The notes: generated from the letters alone by a model not told the origin. DNA of 64,000 nt from Lysobacterales bacterium (GCA_016182785.1 JACPFU010000010.1:124001-188000); one strand, 5' to 3'; numbered from the stretch's first letter, positions 35,133 to 44,867 are shown. Numbers and translations are program-made.

Positions 35133-35906
35133 CTAGAAGCCGTCGCGCAGGAAGCCGCCGTCGACGGCGACGGTTTCGCCGGTGACATACGAAGCCGCGG
35201 GCAGGCACAGGAAGGCGATCACCGCGGCCACTTCCTCGGGTTCGCCGATGCGGCCAAGCGGAGTATGCGCGACCACTTCGGCCAGGTACTCGGGGTTCGC
35301 GAGCTTGCCCTCGGTGCGCTGGGTGCGGATGTACCAGGGCGCGACCGCATTCACGCGGATGCCGTGGTCTGCCCATTCGATCGCCAGATTGCGCGTGAGC
35401 TGGGTGAGCGCAGCCTTGCTCATGCCGTAGGGCGAGCCGGTGCGCACCGCCGTCAGGCCCGACACCGAACCGACGTTGACGATCGCCGCCTCGCCATGGC
35501 GCGCGAGCAGCGGATGCGCCATGCGGCAGACATCGAAGGCGGTGATCACGTTCAGCTCGAAGATGCGGCGCACTTCGTCGAGTTCGTAGTCGAGCGTGGC
35601 GCGCGTGCTGTTGCCGCCGACGTTGTTGACCAGCACGTCCAGGCCTCGGCCGAGGTCGTTGATCCAGTCGAACAGGTCCAGGCGTTGCTCGGCCTCGGCA
35701 AGGTCGGCGGCGAACGCGAGCGCGCGCTGCTTCGGATACAGCGCCTCGATTTCCGCGCGACGCGCCTCGAGCGTCGCCGCGTCGCGCGCGACCAGCAGCA
35801 CGTCGCAACCGAGCAGTGCCAGCTCGCGCGCGGCAGCCAGGCCAATGCCCTTGCTGGCCCCGGTCACGAGCGCGATCTTCCCGTCCAGCCGCCAGCGCGC
35901 ATTCAT
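35133..35906 (-). CDS. Short-chain dehydrogenase/reductase
   Basis: A 257-residue classical SDR. The cofactor-binding TGASKGIG is at 15-22, NNVGG near 94-98, the catalytic Ser in NVGSVSG (144-150), and Y160/K164 in YGMSK. The C-terminal SYVTGETVAVDGG is typical. It looks closest to tropinone-reductase-like SDRs, which are broad in substrate, so the substrate is not predicted. It stands alone on the minus strand, divergent from the small lipoprotein gene. Confidence 0.88.
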   Translation of the reverse strand: MNARWRLDGKIALVTGASKGIGLAAARELALLGCDVLLVARDAATLEARRAEIEALYPKQRALAFAADLAEAEQRLDLFDWINDLGRGLDVLVNNVGGNSTRATLDYELDEVRRIFELNVITAFDVCRMAHPLLARHGEAAIVNVGSVSGLTAVRTGSPYGMSKAALTQLTRNLAIEWADHGIRVNAVAPWYIRTQRTEGKLANPEYLAEVVAHTPLGRIGEPEEVAAVIAFLCLPAASYVTGETVAVDGGFLRDGF

Positions 35907-35922
35907 CGGTCCGGTCTCCCGC

Positions 35923-35928
35923 TAGGAT
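35923..35928 (+). promoter_or_regulatory. Promoter -10 element TAGGAT upstream of the small lipoprotein gene
   Basis: CGCTAGGATCGAC lies 30 bases before the ATG at 35959, in the gap to the divergent SDR gene. It is a variant of the recurrent start-proximal element. Confidence 0.35.
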
Positions 35929-35958
35929 CGACGCATTATCACCGCTGGAGCCACGTCC

Positions 35959-36201
35959 ATGACCATCCGCGTCCGTCCCGTTGTCATCACCGCACTGCTC
36001 GCGCTGGGTGCCTGCAGCAGCGAACCCGCGCCGGTCGATCCCGCGGTGCAAGCCGAACGCGCCGACCCCAAGGGCAACCCCCTCGCCGGTACCGCGCTCG
36101 ATGCCCAAGGCGAAGCCCTGAAGAAAGCGCGTGGCGTCGAGGACACCCTCAACGCCGCGGCACAGCGCAAGATGGACGAAGCCGACGCTGCATCGCAATG
36201 A
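35959..36201 (+). CDS. Small predicted lipoprotein
   Basis: An 80-residue protein with a signal peptide ending in the lipobox LGAC (Cys19). The short, charged, probably helical mature part is rich in Ala, Asp, Lys and Gln. No family is recognised. The length and composition resemble small outer-membrane-associated lipoproteins. The gene is convergent with the acyltransferase gene, with a 9-bp gap. A GGAG site precedes the ATG at moderate distance. Confidence 0.7.
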   Translation: MTIRVRPVVITALLALGACSSEPAPVDPAVQAERADPKGNPLAGTALDAQGEALKKARGVEDTLNAAAQRKMDEADAASQ

Positions 36202-36210
36202 CCCGGTGAC

Positions 36211-37272
36211 TCAGGGCTTGCTGCGGTGCCGCAGCAGGCGGAAGTCGTCAGCGCGTGGCTTCAAGCGCAACGCCTGCCACTCGACAAGTCGCCACGACGC
36301 CGCGGCCAGCACGATCGCCCCGGCGCTGCCGAGCACAAACAGCGGCAGCGGGGGGATATCGTGCCAGAGCGCGACCAGCGACTGCTGCACCGGCGCGCCA
36401 TACAGGAACACGCCGTAGGACCAGTCTGCCTTGGGCGGCGGCAGCACCGGCAGTCGGTAGGCGACACACAGGACCAGATAGATGCACGCGACGATCAGCA
36501 GGCTGCCGACGTAGCGCGTGTGCGCCAGCGCGACGATCAGCAACAGCAGCGCGGCGAGTGCGCGCCACGACAGCGGCAGCCGGTCGCGCCACAGGGCCGC
36601 CAGCGCGGCGAGCAGGAACAGCGGCGTGAACACGCTTGAATCAGCCGCAGTCGGCTGCGGCAATCCCTTGTCGTGGACGGTCAGCGCGATCAGCAGCAGC
36701 GCAAGAACCGTGAACAGCGCTCGCCGCCGGAACAGACCGAACAGCGCCAGCACGCCGAAATAGAGATACCAGCGGATTTCCCAGCCGAGCGACCAGAGCG
36801 AGGCGTTGACCACGCCTGGAAACGGATGCCCGTCGAACACGCCGGGCAGATGCGACTGCATCGAAATCGGCAGCGCGTTGCGGACGAAGTACGACCAGGT
36901 CTCGGCATCGACGAAGTAGGCGGCCAGCGGCAAGCGCGTGAACGCGGCACCGAAACCGAACACGCAGACCGCAAGACACACCGCGTAGGCCGGGTAGATG
37001 CGCAGGAAGCGATGCCATGCGTAGCGCGGCAGGGAGTCATTGCGCTGCAGACTGAGTGCGAGCAGGTAGCCGGAGATCGCGAAGAACAGATAAACGGCGA
37101 AGCGTCCGGCGTCGAAACCGCCGGTCAGCCGCGACAGCGGCTCGCGGGTGCCATGCAGCGACAGCGCGAAACTGTGCGCCCACAACACCAGCAGCGCCGC
37201 CAGGTGACGCAGCCAGGCGAAGTTGTCGCCGCTGCTTGCGAAGGGCATGGCCAGCGGGCGCACCGGAATCAA
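36211..37272 (-). CDS. Membrane acyltransferase (OafA/acyltransferase-3 family)
   Basis: A 353-residue polytopic protein of the acyltransferase-3 family, which O-acylates envelope glycans or other substrates. The catalytic histidine is in LRHLAALLVLWAHSFALS (H33 from the first Met) and the conserved arginine region is YAWHRFLRIYPAYAV. About ten transmembrane segments are visible. The segments VYLFFAISGYLLALSLQ and NASLWSLGWEIRWYLYFGVLALFG are typical. Translation may begin at the second ATG, at 37248. No polysaccharide cluster adjoins it, so the substrate is unknown. Confidence 0.85.
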   Translation of the reverse strand: MIPVRPLAMPFASSGDNFAWLRHLAALLVLWAHSFALSLHGTREPLSRLTGGFDAGRFAVYLFFAISGYLLALSLQRNDSLPRYAWHRFLRIYPAYAVCLAVCVFGFGAAFTRLPLAAYFVDAETWSYFVRNALPISMQSHLPGVFDGHPFPGVVNASLWSLGWEIRWYLYFGVLALFGLFRRRALFTVLALLLIALTVHDKGLPQPTAADSSVFTPLFLLAALAALWRDRLPLSWRALAALLLLIVALAHTRYVGSLLIVACIYLVLCVAYRLPVLPPPKADWSYGVFLYGAPVQQSLVALWHDIPPLPLFVLGSAGAIVLAAASWRLVEWQALRLKPRADDFRLLRHRSKP

Positions 37273-37315
37273 CGGGCCCGCGCCGGCGCAGTGCCGGCAC
37301 GGGCCCCGGTTTCGA

Positions 37316-40063
37316 TCAGCGCAGGACCTTGCCGTCGGCGTCGAGTACCTTGACCTCGCCGAGGTTGAGGGCGCGGATGCCGGCCTCGATCTTGCCGAGG
37401 TCGCCGACCACGACCCAGGTCAGCGCGTCGGGCTGGAAGTACTTCTGCGCGGCGGCGCGGATGTCGTCGTCCTTCTGCGCCTCGTAGCTGGCCTTGAGCG
37501 TCTGCACGTAGTCGTCCGGGCGCTCGAACACGACCATGTCGGTGATCGCGCCGAGCGCCGCGGCCGCGGTCTCGAACGATCCCGGCAGGCTGCGCACGTC
37601 GTCGTTCTTGACCTTGGTGATTTCCTCGGCGGTAGCCGGACGCTTGCCGGTGAACTCGACGAACTCGCGCTGCAGCTCCTGGATCGACTCGATCGTCTTG
37701 TCCGACTGCACGCCCGCGGAAACCATCAGCGGACGCTGGCCGAGCGCGGCGTTGGCATAGGAATAGGCACCGTAGGCCCAGTGCTTGTCCTCGCGCAGGT
37801 TCATGTTGATGCGCGCGGTGAAGGCGCCGCCGAACACGGTGTTCGCGGTCTGCGTGACCAGGCGGTCCGCGGCCTTGCTCGACGGGATCAGCTGTCCGGC
37901 CAGGATCACCGACTGCTCGGCATCGGGCTTGTCGATCAGGAACACGCGCGCCTTGGTCGGCAGCGCGACCTCGGCGATGTTCTTGTCCGGGCGCTTCTTC
38001 TTGTCGGCGAGCCAGTCACCGAACACGCGGTCGAGGCGCGCGGTGATGTCCTTCAGCGTGGTGTCGCCGACGACGATGATGCGGGCGTTGTTGGCGCGCA
38101 CGAAATCGGCGTGGAACAGCGCCAGGTCCTCGGGCGTCAGCGACTGGATCGAGGACTCGGTACCGGAGCCGGTCAGCGGGATCGCGTATGCGTGGCCTTC
38201 GCCGTACAGCAGCGGCGGCAGCACGCGCATGCCGAGCGCGTTCGGGCTGGTCTTCTCCTGCGCGATCTGCGCCAACCACTGGCCCTTGACGCGGTTCATC
38301 TCGGCGCCGTCGAACTTCGGGTTGCGCACCACGTCGGCGAACAGTTCGAGCGAGCCGTCGAGCTCGGCGCTCAACGCCGACAGCGTGGCGCCGGAGACGT
38401 CGAGCGAGTTGTACACGCCGATCTGCGCGCCAAGCTCTTCCATGCGCGTGGCGATGGCTGTGGCGTCGCGCTTGCGCGTGCCTTCGTCGAGCATGTTCAT
38501 CGCGAAGCTGGCGGTGCCGAGCTTGCGACCCTGGTCGGCGGCGTAGCCGGCGTCGAAGATCATGCGCATCTGCACCACCGGCACTTCATGGCGCTCGGCG
38601 AGCACCACCTCGATGCCGTTTCGCAGCACGCCGCGCTCGATCTTCGGGAACACCAGGTCGGGGAACTGCGCGGTCTCGGGCACGCCCTTGGCGCGATCGA
38701 CTCCGGCAGCTCCGGCCTTGACCTCGGCGAACGGCGAGATCGTCAGCGTGTAGTGGTTCGGCGTCAGCCATTCCTTCGCGACCGCGGTGATGCTGGCTGG
38801 CGTCGCCGCGGCCATGTTCGCGAGCGAGGTCTTGTAGCAACCGGGGTCGCGGGCGTAGGTGGCGCACTCGGCCAGGATGTCGGCCTTGCCGCCGAAGCCA
38901 CCGATGCGTTCGGCACCGCGGATCACGCTGGCTTCGATCGCGACGCGGGCGCGACGCAGTTCTTCCGGCGTCGGTCCGTTCGCAACCAGCTTCGCCAGTT
39001 CCTCGTCGATGATCGCTTCGACCTTGGCGGCGTCGGCGCCGGGCTTCAGATCGGCCTGGATCATGAACAGGCCGGCGATTTCGAGCCCGTACTGGAACGC
39101 GGACACGCTGCTCACCAACTGGTCCTTCAGCACCAGGCGCTGGAACAGGCGCGAGGTCTTGCCCTGGCCGAGCACGCGTGCGAACAGCCCGAGTTCATCG
39201 GCGGCACGTGCGCTGGACTGCGGCGCCACCCACACCCGCGTGATGCGCGTCTGCGCAACGCGGTCTTGCATCTCGTCACGCGCCGGCGCGGTCATCTTCG
39301 GCGCCCACACGTCGCGCTTGGCCAGCGGCCCGCCCGGCGCGATGTGGCCGAAGTACTGCTGCACCTTTTCGCGCGCGCTCTTGGCATCGATGTCGCCGGC
39401 CAGCACCAGCACCGTGTTCGACGGGCCGTACCAGGTCGAGAACCACTCCTTCACGTCTTCGAGCTTGGCGGCGTTGAGGTCCTGCATCGAACCGATCGGC
39501 TCCCAGCGATACGGATGCCCATCGGGGAACACGCCTTCGAGGATGCTGTAGAACGCCTTGCCGTAGGGCGAGTTGTCGCCCTGGCGCTTCTCGTTCTGGA
39601 CCACGCCGCGCTGTTCGTCGAGCTTGGCCTGGTCGATCGCGCCGAGCAGGTGGCCCATGCGGTCGGACTCCATCCACAGCGCCATGTCGAGCGCGGTGGT
39701 CGGCACGTTCTGGAAGTAGTTGGTGCGGTCGAAGTCGGTGGTGCCGTTCTGGTCGGTGGTGCCGACCTTCTCGAACGGCTTGAAGAACTCGTCCTTGAAG
39801 TTCTCCGAACCCTGGAACATCAGGTGCTCGAACAGGTGCGCGAAACCGGTGCGACCCGGCTTCTCGTTCTTGGAGCCGACGTGGTACCAGAGGTTGACCG
39901 CGACGATCGGCGCCTTGTGGTCTTCGTGCACGATCACGGTGAGCCCGTTGTCGAGCTTGAACTGCTCGTAGGCAATGTCGATCGGGGCCTGGTATTCGGC
40001 GGCAAACGCCGGCGCCGCGACGAGCGCAGCAGCCAGCCCGAAAGCGAGTCGGTTCAGTGTCAT
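37316..40063 (-). CDS. Exported M16-family zinc peptidase (two-domain, insulinase-like)
   Basis: A 915-residue periplasmic peptidase with a signal peptide at about 1-22. The first M16 half carries the inverted zinc motif HLFEH at 76-80, with the downstream glutamate expected in LDEQRGVVQNEKRQG. The second, non-catalytic half begins near FPKIERGVLRNGIEVVLAERHEVPVVQMRMIFDAGYAAD and lacks the zinc motif, as usual for single-chain M16 enzymes. It would degrade peptides in the periplasm. The gene is single and is divergent from the BrnTA remnant. Confidence 0.93.
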   Translation of the reverse strand: MTLNRLAFGLAAALVAAPAFAAEYQAPIDIAYEQFKLDNGLTVIVHEDHKAPIVAVNLWYHVGSKNEKPGRTGFAHLFEHLMFQGSENFKDEFFKPFEKVGTTDQNGTTDFDRTNYFQNVPTTALDMALWMESDRMGHLLGAIDQAKLDEQRGVVQNEKRQGDNSPYGKAFYSILEGVFPDGHPYRWEPIGSMQDLNAAKLEDVKEWFSTWYGPSNTVLVLAGDIDAKSAREKVQQYFGHIAPGGPLAKRDVWAPKMTAPARDEMQDRVAQTRITRVWVAPQSSARAADELGLFARVLGQGKTSRLFQRLVLKDQLVSSVSAFQYGLEIAGLFMIQADLKPGADAAKVEAIIDEELAKLVANGPTPEELRRARVAIEASVIRGAERIGGFGGKADILAECATYARDPGCYKTSLANMAAATPASITAVAKEWLTPNHYTLTISPFAEVKAGAAGVDRAKGVPETAQFPDLVFPKIERGVLRNGIEVVLAERHEVPVVQMRMIFDAGYAADQGRKLGTASFAMNMLDEGTRKRDATAIATRMEELGAQIGVYNSLDVSGATLSALSAELDGSLELFADVVRNPKFDGAEMNRVKGQWLAQIAQEKTSPNALGMRVLPPLLYGEGHAYAIPLTGSGTESSIQSLTPEDLALFHADFVRANNARIIVVGDTTLKDITARLDRVFGDWLADKKKRPDKNIAEVALPTKARVFLIDKPDAEQSVILAGQLIPSSKAADRLVTQTANTVFGGAFTARINMNLREDKHWAYGAYSYANAALGQRPLMVSAGVQSDKTIESIQELQREFVEFTGKRPATAEEITKVKNDDVRSLPGSFETAAAALGAITDMVVFERPDDYVQTLKASYEAQKDDDIRAAAQKYFQPDALTWVVVGDLGKIEAGIRALNLGEVKVLDADGKVLR

Positions 40064-40190
40064 CGGAAGTCCTCGGTGAATGGATGCGCCAGCGCAGCAC
40101 GCGGCGGGCCCGGCATCCTGCCGAGATCATGCGCAATTGTCACGTGACGGGGGTCATGGGGCACTGTCGATCTGTACCGCCGGGCGACTC

Positions 40191-40219
40191 TTGAAACGGG
40201 CCGCTTTTGCGCATATACA
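40191..40219 (+). promoter_or_regulatory. Near-consensus promoter of the brnTA remnant
   Basis: TTGAAA (40191-40196), a 17-bp spacer and TATACA (40214-40219) form the best sigma-70 promoter seen in the window. It precedes the truncated brnT start at 40231 by 11 bases. Confidence 0.6.
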
Positions 40220-40230
40220 ACAAATCCAGA

Positions 40231-40308
40231 ATGAGCCACGATCCGGCCAAGCGCCGCAAGAACCTCCGCAAGCATCGCATCGACCTGCCGGGAGGCCGAA
40301 GCCCATGA
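40231..40308 (+). pseudogene. BrnT toxin remnant (internally deleted)
   Basis: A 25-codon frame starts MSHDPAKRRKNLRKHRIDL, which matches the N-terminal signature of BrnT toxins (DPAK-x5-NLRKH-x-[IV]). It then ends almost at once in PGGRSP and stop, whereas a full toxin has about 90 residues. The stop codon overlaps the brnA start in ATGA, as in intact brnTA operons. So the start, promoter and junction are kept while most of the toxin body is missing, which suggests an internal deletion. BrnT identity rests on a short match. Confidence 0.55.
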
Positions 40309-40589
40309 ACGTGAAGCGTACTTCCGTGCGTACCCGCAAGGCTGACGTACCCTACGACCCCAAGCGCAAAGCCGAAACGCTGCGCTTCTGGGACGGCGCA
40401 ACTGCGCACAAGGGCGTTGCCGAACTGCGCGTCAAGCGTGGCCGCCCGGCGAAGGCGGCAGAGGACCGCAAAGAACAGATCGCGCTGCGCGTGGATCGGG
40501 ATGTCCTGGAGTGGTACCGGACCCTCGGACCCGGATGGCAGACGCGCATGAACGCCGTGCTCAAGGCGTATCGCGACGCGACGCTGTGA
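40305..40589 (+). CDS. brnA: BrnA-family antitoxin (orphan)
   Basis: A 94-residue protein with the BrnA features. A central KRGRPAKAAEDRKEQIALRVDRDVLEWYR is followed by the family signature GPGWQTRMNAVLKAY of the ribbon-helix-helix-like C-terminal domain. BrnA neutralises the BrnT ribonuclease and represses the operon. Here the toxin frame upstream is reduced to 25 codons, so the antitoxin is orphaned. It may remain as a repressor or as protection against related toxins. The ATG at 40305 is chosen by the ATGA overlap; the long in-frame upstream extension crosses the promoter. Confidence 0.85.
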   Translation: MNVKRTSVRTRKADVPYDPKRKAETLRFWDGATAHKGVAELRVKRGRPAKAAEDRKEQIALRVDRDVLEWYRTLGPGWQTRMNAVLKAYRDATL

Positions 40590-40646
40590 TGCGCCGGATC
40601 CCCGACGCCGCGGGGAATGCGGAACTCGCGTCGCGGCGGCGGCCGG

Positions 40647-43079
40647 TCAGAACGGCAGCTTGAGGTTGGCGTCGACGGCGAGGAGCTGGCTGCGGAAGGA
40701 TTCCTGGATGCGATCGAGGCCGATCTTGTTCAGCGCGTCGAAACGCAGCACCAGGCACGGCGTGGTGTTGGAGCAGCGCACCAGGCCGAAGCCGTCCTTG
40801 TAGTCGGCGCGCACGCCGTCGATGGTGGTGACCTTGGAGCCGGGGAACTTGGCGCGCTCGCGGAAGCGCTCGATGAAGGCGTAGTGCTCGCCTTCGACCA
40901 TCGGGATCTTGAGCTCCGGGGTGCTGACGCCCTTGGGCAGGGTCGCGAACACCGCTTCCGGTTCGTCGTCGCGCTGGGCGAGGATTTCCATCAGCCGTGC
41001 CGCGGCGTAGATGCCGTCGTCGAAGCCGTACCAGCGCTCGCCGAAGAAGAAGTGGCCGCTCATCTCGCCGGCCAGCGCCGAGTCTTCCTCGCGCATCTTG
41101 GCCTTGATCAGCGAGTGGCCGGTCTTCCACATCACCGGGCTGCCGCCATTGCGCAGGATGTGCTCGGACAACTGCCCGGTGCACTTGACGTCGTAGATGA
41201 TCGCTGCGCCCGGGTTGCGCGTGAGCACGTCCTCGGCGAACAACATCAGCAGGCGGTCCGGGTAGATGATTTCGCCGGCGCGGGTGACCACGCCAAGGCG
41301 GTCGCCATCGCCGTCGAAGGCCAGTCCGAGGTCGGCCTGGTACTGCTTGATCGCGATCTTGAGGTCGTCCAGGTTGTGCGGTTCGGACGGGTCCGGGTGG
41401 TGGTGCGGGAAGCGCCCGTCGACCTCGCAGTAGAGCGGCATCACCTCGCAGCCGATGCCTTCGAGCACCGCCGGCGCGAAGGCTCCGGCGATGCCGTTGC
41501 CGGCGTCGACCACGACCTTCATGCGCCGCATCGCCTGCACGTCGCCGGTGATGCGCTCGATGTAGTCGCCCTTGACGTCGACCGCGCTGACGCCGCCGGC
41601 ACCGTGCGCAAGCCGACCCTCGACGATGCGCGCGAAGATGTCCTGGATCGCGTCCTCGGCCAGGGTCTGGCCGCCGACCACGATCTTGAACCCGTTGTAG
41701 TCCGGCGGGTTGTGGCTGCCGGTCACCATCACGCCGTTGCCGGTGTGGAGATGGTGGGTGGCGAAGTACAGCACCGGCGTCGGCGCCGCGCCGATGTCGA
41801 TGACATCGCAGCCGGCCGAGCGCAGGCCGCGGATCAGCGCTGCCGACAGGTCCGGGCCCGACAGGCGGCCATCGCGCGCCACGCAGACTTCGGTCATGCC
41901 CTGGTCGCGCACGATCGAACCGATCGCCTGGCCGATCAGCTGCGCGGTTCCGGGGGTGAGGTTCTGCCCGACGATGCCGCGGATGTCGTAGGCGCGGAAC
42001 ATGCTGCGATCGAGCGCTCCGGCCGGAGTCGGCCGCGGTTCGGCGGGCGGCCGTTCGGTTTCCTCGGTAGCCACAACACGGGCTTCGGCGGCGGCGTTGT
42101 CGGCGAGCTTCTGCTGCAACTGCTCCATGGTCGCGCGCGGCCGCGGCGCTTCCATCACCGTCTCGCCAGCCGCGACGTGCTGCGGCAGGCGCTGGCGCCA
42201 GTACACCAGGCCGCCGATCAGGCCCAACGCCACCAGGCCCTGCAGCAGCAGCGAGGTCGAACCGCGCGCGTCGAACACGCCGAGCACCGCACCGATGCGA
42301 AAGTGCGCCGGCACGCGCGTGGCGACCGACAGCACCGAACCGGGCACCGGCTCGACCAGGTCCGTGGCTTCCTGGCTGGTATTGCCGTGGTCGATGCCGA
42401 GCACCGCGCCGGCGGACTGCGCCGACTTGCCCTGGCGCAGCTCGAGGCGGCCATCGCCGACTGTGGCGGCGTCGAATTGCGCCTGCACCTCGGCGATCGG
42501 CAGCAACACGTAGGCGTAGCCGATGATCACGTCGCCATTGCGGATCGGCTGCGCGAAAGCGAGGCACTGCGCCGCGTCGCCGCAGCCATGCACCTGGGCG
42601 CGCGAGGCCCCCTCGGACTCGCGCGCCTCGGCCAGGATGTCGGCCTTGGCGTAACCGAACTTGGCCAGGTCGGCCTCGATCAGGTCGGGCAGGCTCGCCT
42701 CGTGGAACTCGGCGGCGACGATTTCCGGAATCAGGCTGCGCAGGCGCTGCTCGGCGCGCATGCGGGCGGTGCCGTCGAAGCCGATCGCGGCGGTCGCCAG
42801 TTCCTGGTCGGCAACCGCCTGCGCGACGCGCCGCGACTGCTTGGCGACGACACCGGCAACGCCGCGGGCCAGCGCCACGCGCGCCTCGTCGAGCGCTTGC
42901 GCGGTGCGCTCCTCGCGCAGCCGCTGCACGCCATCGAACAACGACAGCAGGGCCAGCGCCAGCAACAGCCCGACGCCGGCGGTGATGCCGAGACGCTGCG
43001 CATCCAGCGGCGCCTGACGCTCCTCCATCGCGGCCTGGAGCGCCGTCTTCTTCTTGCCCAGACCGATTGCCACTTTCAT
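40647..43079 (-). CDS. algC: Phosphomannomutase/phosphoglucomutase AlgC with N-terminal membrane domain
   Basis: A bifunctional mutase supplying mannose 1-phosphate and glucose 1-phosphate for exopolysaccharide and LPS. From the ATG at 43079 it has 810 residues. The N-terminal 350 contain two transmembrane segments (about 32-49 and 277-293) flanking a periplasmic domain. The mutase domain follows: FRAYDIRG, catalytic Ser455 in VMVTGSHNPPDYNG, metal-binding DGDGDR near 589-594, sugar-binding GEMSGH, and phosphate-binding RCSNTTP. Extended AlgC forms of this type are known in pseudomonads and xanthomonads. Gene order coaBC-dut-algC is the conserved one; the gap to dut is 19 bp. Confidence 0.92.
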   Translation of the reverse strand: MKVAIGLGKKKTALQAAMEERQAPLDAQRLGITAGVGLLLALALLSLFDGVQRLREERTAQALDEARVALARGVAGVVAKQSRRVAQAVADQELATAAIGFDGTARMRAEQRLRSLIPEIVAAEFHEASLPDLIEADLAKFGYAKADILAEARESEGASRAQVHGCGDAAQCLAFAQPIRNGDVIIGYAYVLLPIAEVQAQFDAATVGDGRLELRQGKSAQSAGAVLGIDHGNTSQEATDLVEPVPGSVLSVATRVPAHFRIGAVLGVFDARGSTSLLLQGLVALGLIGGLVYWRQRLPQHVAAGETVMEAPRPRATMEQLQQKLADNAAAEARVVATEETERPPAEPRPTPAGALDRSMFRAYDIRGIVGQNLTPGTAQLIGQAIGSIVRDQGMTEVCVARDGRLSGPDLSAALIRGLRSAGCDVIDIGAAPTPVLYFATHHLHTGNGVMVTGSHNPPDYNGFKIVVGGQTLAEDAIQDIFARIVEGRLAHGAGGVSAVDVKGDYIERITGDVQAMRRMKVVVDAGNGIAGAFAPAVLEGIGCEVMPLYCEVDGRFPHHHPDPSEPHNLDDLKIAIKQYQADLGLAFDGDGDRLGVVTRAGEIIYPDRLLMLFAEDVLTRNPGAAIIYDVKCTGQLSEHILRNGGSPVMWKTGHSLIKAKMREEDSALAGEMSGHFFFGERWYGFDDGIYAAARLMEILAQRDDEPEAVFATLPKGVSTPELKIPMVEGEHYAFIERFRERAKFPGSKVTTIDGVRADYKDGFGLVRCSNTTPCLVLRFDALNKIGLDRIQESFRSQLLAVDANLKLPF

Positions 43080-43098
43080 GCGTCGCGCGCTCCGTCCT

Positions 43099-43557
43099 TC
43101 ATTGCCGCCCGCTGTGGCCGAAACCACCGCTGCCGCGGTCGCTCGCGGCGAATTCGTTCACGAGTTCCAGTTCCGCACGCACGATCGGCACCAGCACCAG
43201 TTGCGCCAGCCGGTCGCCGGGCTGGATGGTAAAGGCGTCGTGTGCACGATTCCAAACCGAGAGCATCAGCGGGCCCTGGTAGTCGGCGTCGATCAGGCCG
43301 ACCAGGTTGCCGAGCACGATCCCGTGCTTGTGGCCGAGCCCGGAGCGCGGCAGCACCACCGCCGCGAGGCCGGGGTCGGCGATGTGGATGGCGATGCCGC
43401 TCGACACCAGCGCCGTCGCCCCGGGCGCCAGCTGCAGTGGCGTCTCGACCATCGCGCGCAGGTCCATGCCGGCCGATGCCGCGGTAGCGTATTCGGGCAG
43501 CGGAAACTCCGCGCCGATGCGCGGGTCGAGGATGCGCACCTGCAACCGATGCTTCAT
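43099..43557 (-). CDS. dut: Deoxyuridine 5'-triphosphate nucleotidohydrolase
   Basis: dUTPase hydrolyses dUTP to dUMP and pyrophosphate, keeping uracil out of DNA and feeding dTMP synthesis. The 152-residue product has the five family motifs: ASAGMDLRA (I), [16 protein letters not shown] (II), [17 protein letters not shown] (III), [12 protein letters not shown] (IV), and the C-terminal GSGGFGHSG (V). The ATG at 43557 overlaps the coaBC stop by 4 bp, so the two are translationally coupled. The longer open frame upstream lies within coaBC and is not part of the gene. Confidence 0.96.
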   Translation of the reverse strand: MKHRLQVRILDPRIGAEFPLPEYATAASAGMDLRAMVETPLQLAPGATALVSSGIAIHIADPGLAAVVLPRSGLGHKHGIVLGNLVGLIDADYQGPLMLSVWNRAHDAFTIQPGDRLAQLVLVPIVRAELELVNEFAASDRGSGGFGHSGRQ

Positions 43558-44759
43558 CGGGCCGCGCCCAGGCGCTCGGCGACCAGCGTCACCAGGCGCC
43601 GCGCCAGCTCGGTCTTCGGCGCCTGCGGCCAATGCCACTCGCCATCGGCCGCGACCACGTCGAGGGCGTTGTCGGCGCGCTCGAAGCCGCAGTCGGCGCC
43701 GACGCGGTTGGCGCAGACCAGATCGACCCGCTTGCGCGCCAGCTTGCCGCGCGCGTTCTCGATCACGTTCTCGGTCTCGGCCGCGAACGCGACCACCAGC
43801 CGCGGCCGCTGCGCGTGCGCGGCGATGTCGGCGACGATGTCCGGGTTCGGCACCAGCTCCAGCGTCAGCGCCGCGCTGCTGCGCTTGATCTTGTTTGGGC
43901 AAGGCGTGGCAACGCGGTAGTCGGCCACCGCCGCGGTGGCGATGAACGCATCCGCCGGCAATGCCGCAACCACCGCCGCGCGCATGTCGCGGGCGCTGCG
44001 CACGTCGACGCGCGCGACGCCAAGCGGCGTCGCCAGCTCGACCGGTCCGGCGACCAGGGTGACGCGCGCACCCGCTGCCGCGGCGGCGGCGGCGATCGCA
44101 AAGCCCATGCGCCCGGACGAACGGTTGCCGATGAAGCGCACCGGATCGAGATCCTCGAAGGTCGGCCCGGCATTCACCAGCACATGCCGCCCGGCCAGCA
44201 GCTGCGTGTCCGCACGCGACCGCGCCAGCGCCTCGACCAGTTGCGGCGGTTCGAGCATGCGCCCGGCCCCGTGTTCGCCGCAGGCCTGTTCGCCGCTGGC
44301 GGGGCCAAGGCACTGCACGCCGCGCGCCTTGAGCAGCGCGAGGTTGGCCTGGGTCGCCGGGTGCGCCCACATCACCCGGTTCATCGCCGGCGCCAGCAGC
44401 AGCGGTGCTTCGCTGGCCAGACACAGCGTGCTCAGCAGATCATCGGCGTGGCCATGCGCGAGGCGCGCGATCAGGTCGGCCGAAGCCGGCGCGACCAGGA
44501 TCGCATCGGCCCAGCGCGCCAGTTCGATGTGGCCCATCGCCGCTTCGGCAGCCTCGTCCCACAGCGACGAGCGCACCGGCCGCCCGGACAGCGCCTGGAA
44601 GGTTTGCGCGGTGACGAAGCGGGCGGCGTTCTCGGTCAGCACTACCTGCACCTCGGCGCCGGCCTCGCGCAGGCGCCGCACCAGGTCGGCGGACTTGTAC
44701 GCGGCGATGCCGCCGCTGACGCCGAGCAGGCAACGCAGCCCTTGCAGTGATGCAGCCAC
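43554..44759 (-). CDS. coaBC: Phosphopantothenoylcysteine decarboxylase / phosphopantothenate-cysteine ligase
   Basis: A bifunctional enzyme of coenzyme A biosynthesis. The 401-residue product has an N-terminal flavin decarboxylase (CoaC) with [56 protein letters not shown] and [11 protein letters not shown]. The C-terminal ligase (CoaB) has [29 protein letters not shown] and NRVG. There is no ATG at the expected place; a GTG at 44759 opens the frame directly before the conserved [13 protein letters not shown]. It is first in coaBC-dut-algC and divergent from radC. A TACGAT box on the minus strand at 44788-44793 may be its -10. Confidence 0.95.
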   Translation of the reverse strand: MAASLQGLRCLLGVSGGIAAYKSADLVRRLREAGAEVQVVLTENAARFVTAQTFQALSGRPVRSSLWDEAAEAAMGHIELARWADAILVAPASADLIARLAHGHADDLLSTLCLASEAPLLLAPAMNRVMWAHPATQANLALLKARGVQCLGPASGEQACGEHGAGRMLEPPQLVEALARSRADTQLLAGRHVLVNAGPTFEDLDPVRFIGNRSSGRMGFAIAAAAAAAGARVTLVAGPVELATPLGVARVDVRSARDMRAAVVAALPADAFIATAAVADYRVATPCPNKIKRSSAALTLELVPNPDIVADIAAHAQRPRLVVAFAAETENVIENARGKLARKRVDLVCANRVGADCGFERADNALDVVAADGEWHWPQAPKTELARRLVTLVAERLGAAR

Positions 44760-44867
44760 AGGAAAATCCGAGGTCGAATTGCGACTTATCGTAGCCGAAT
44801 CAGCGCTCGTGGCCGATGCCGGCGTGGCCGCCGCGGGCGAAACTGCCACACCCGCCCGGAATCCCGC

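Noticed and set aside
37223..40147. A plus-strand open frame of about 970 codons opposite the M16 peptidase gene
   Set aside because: It is the antisense shadow of a gene with a complete zinc motif and signal peptide.
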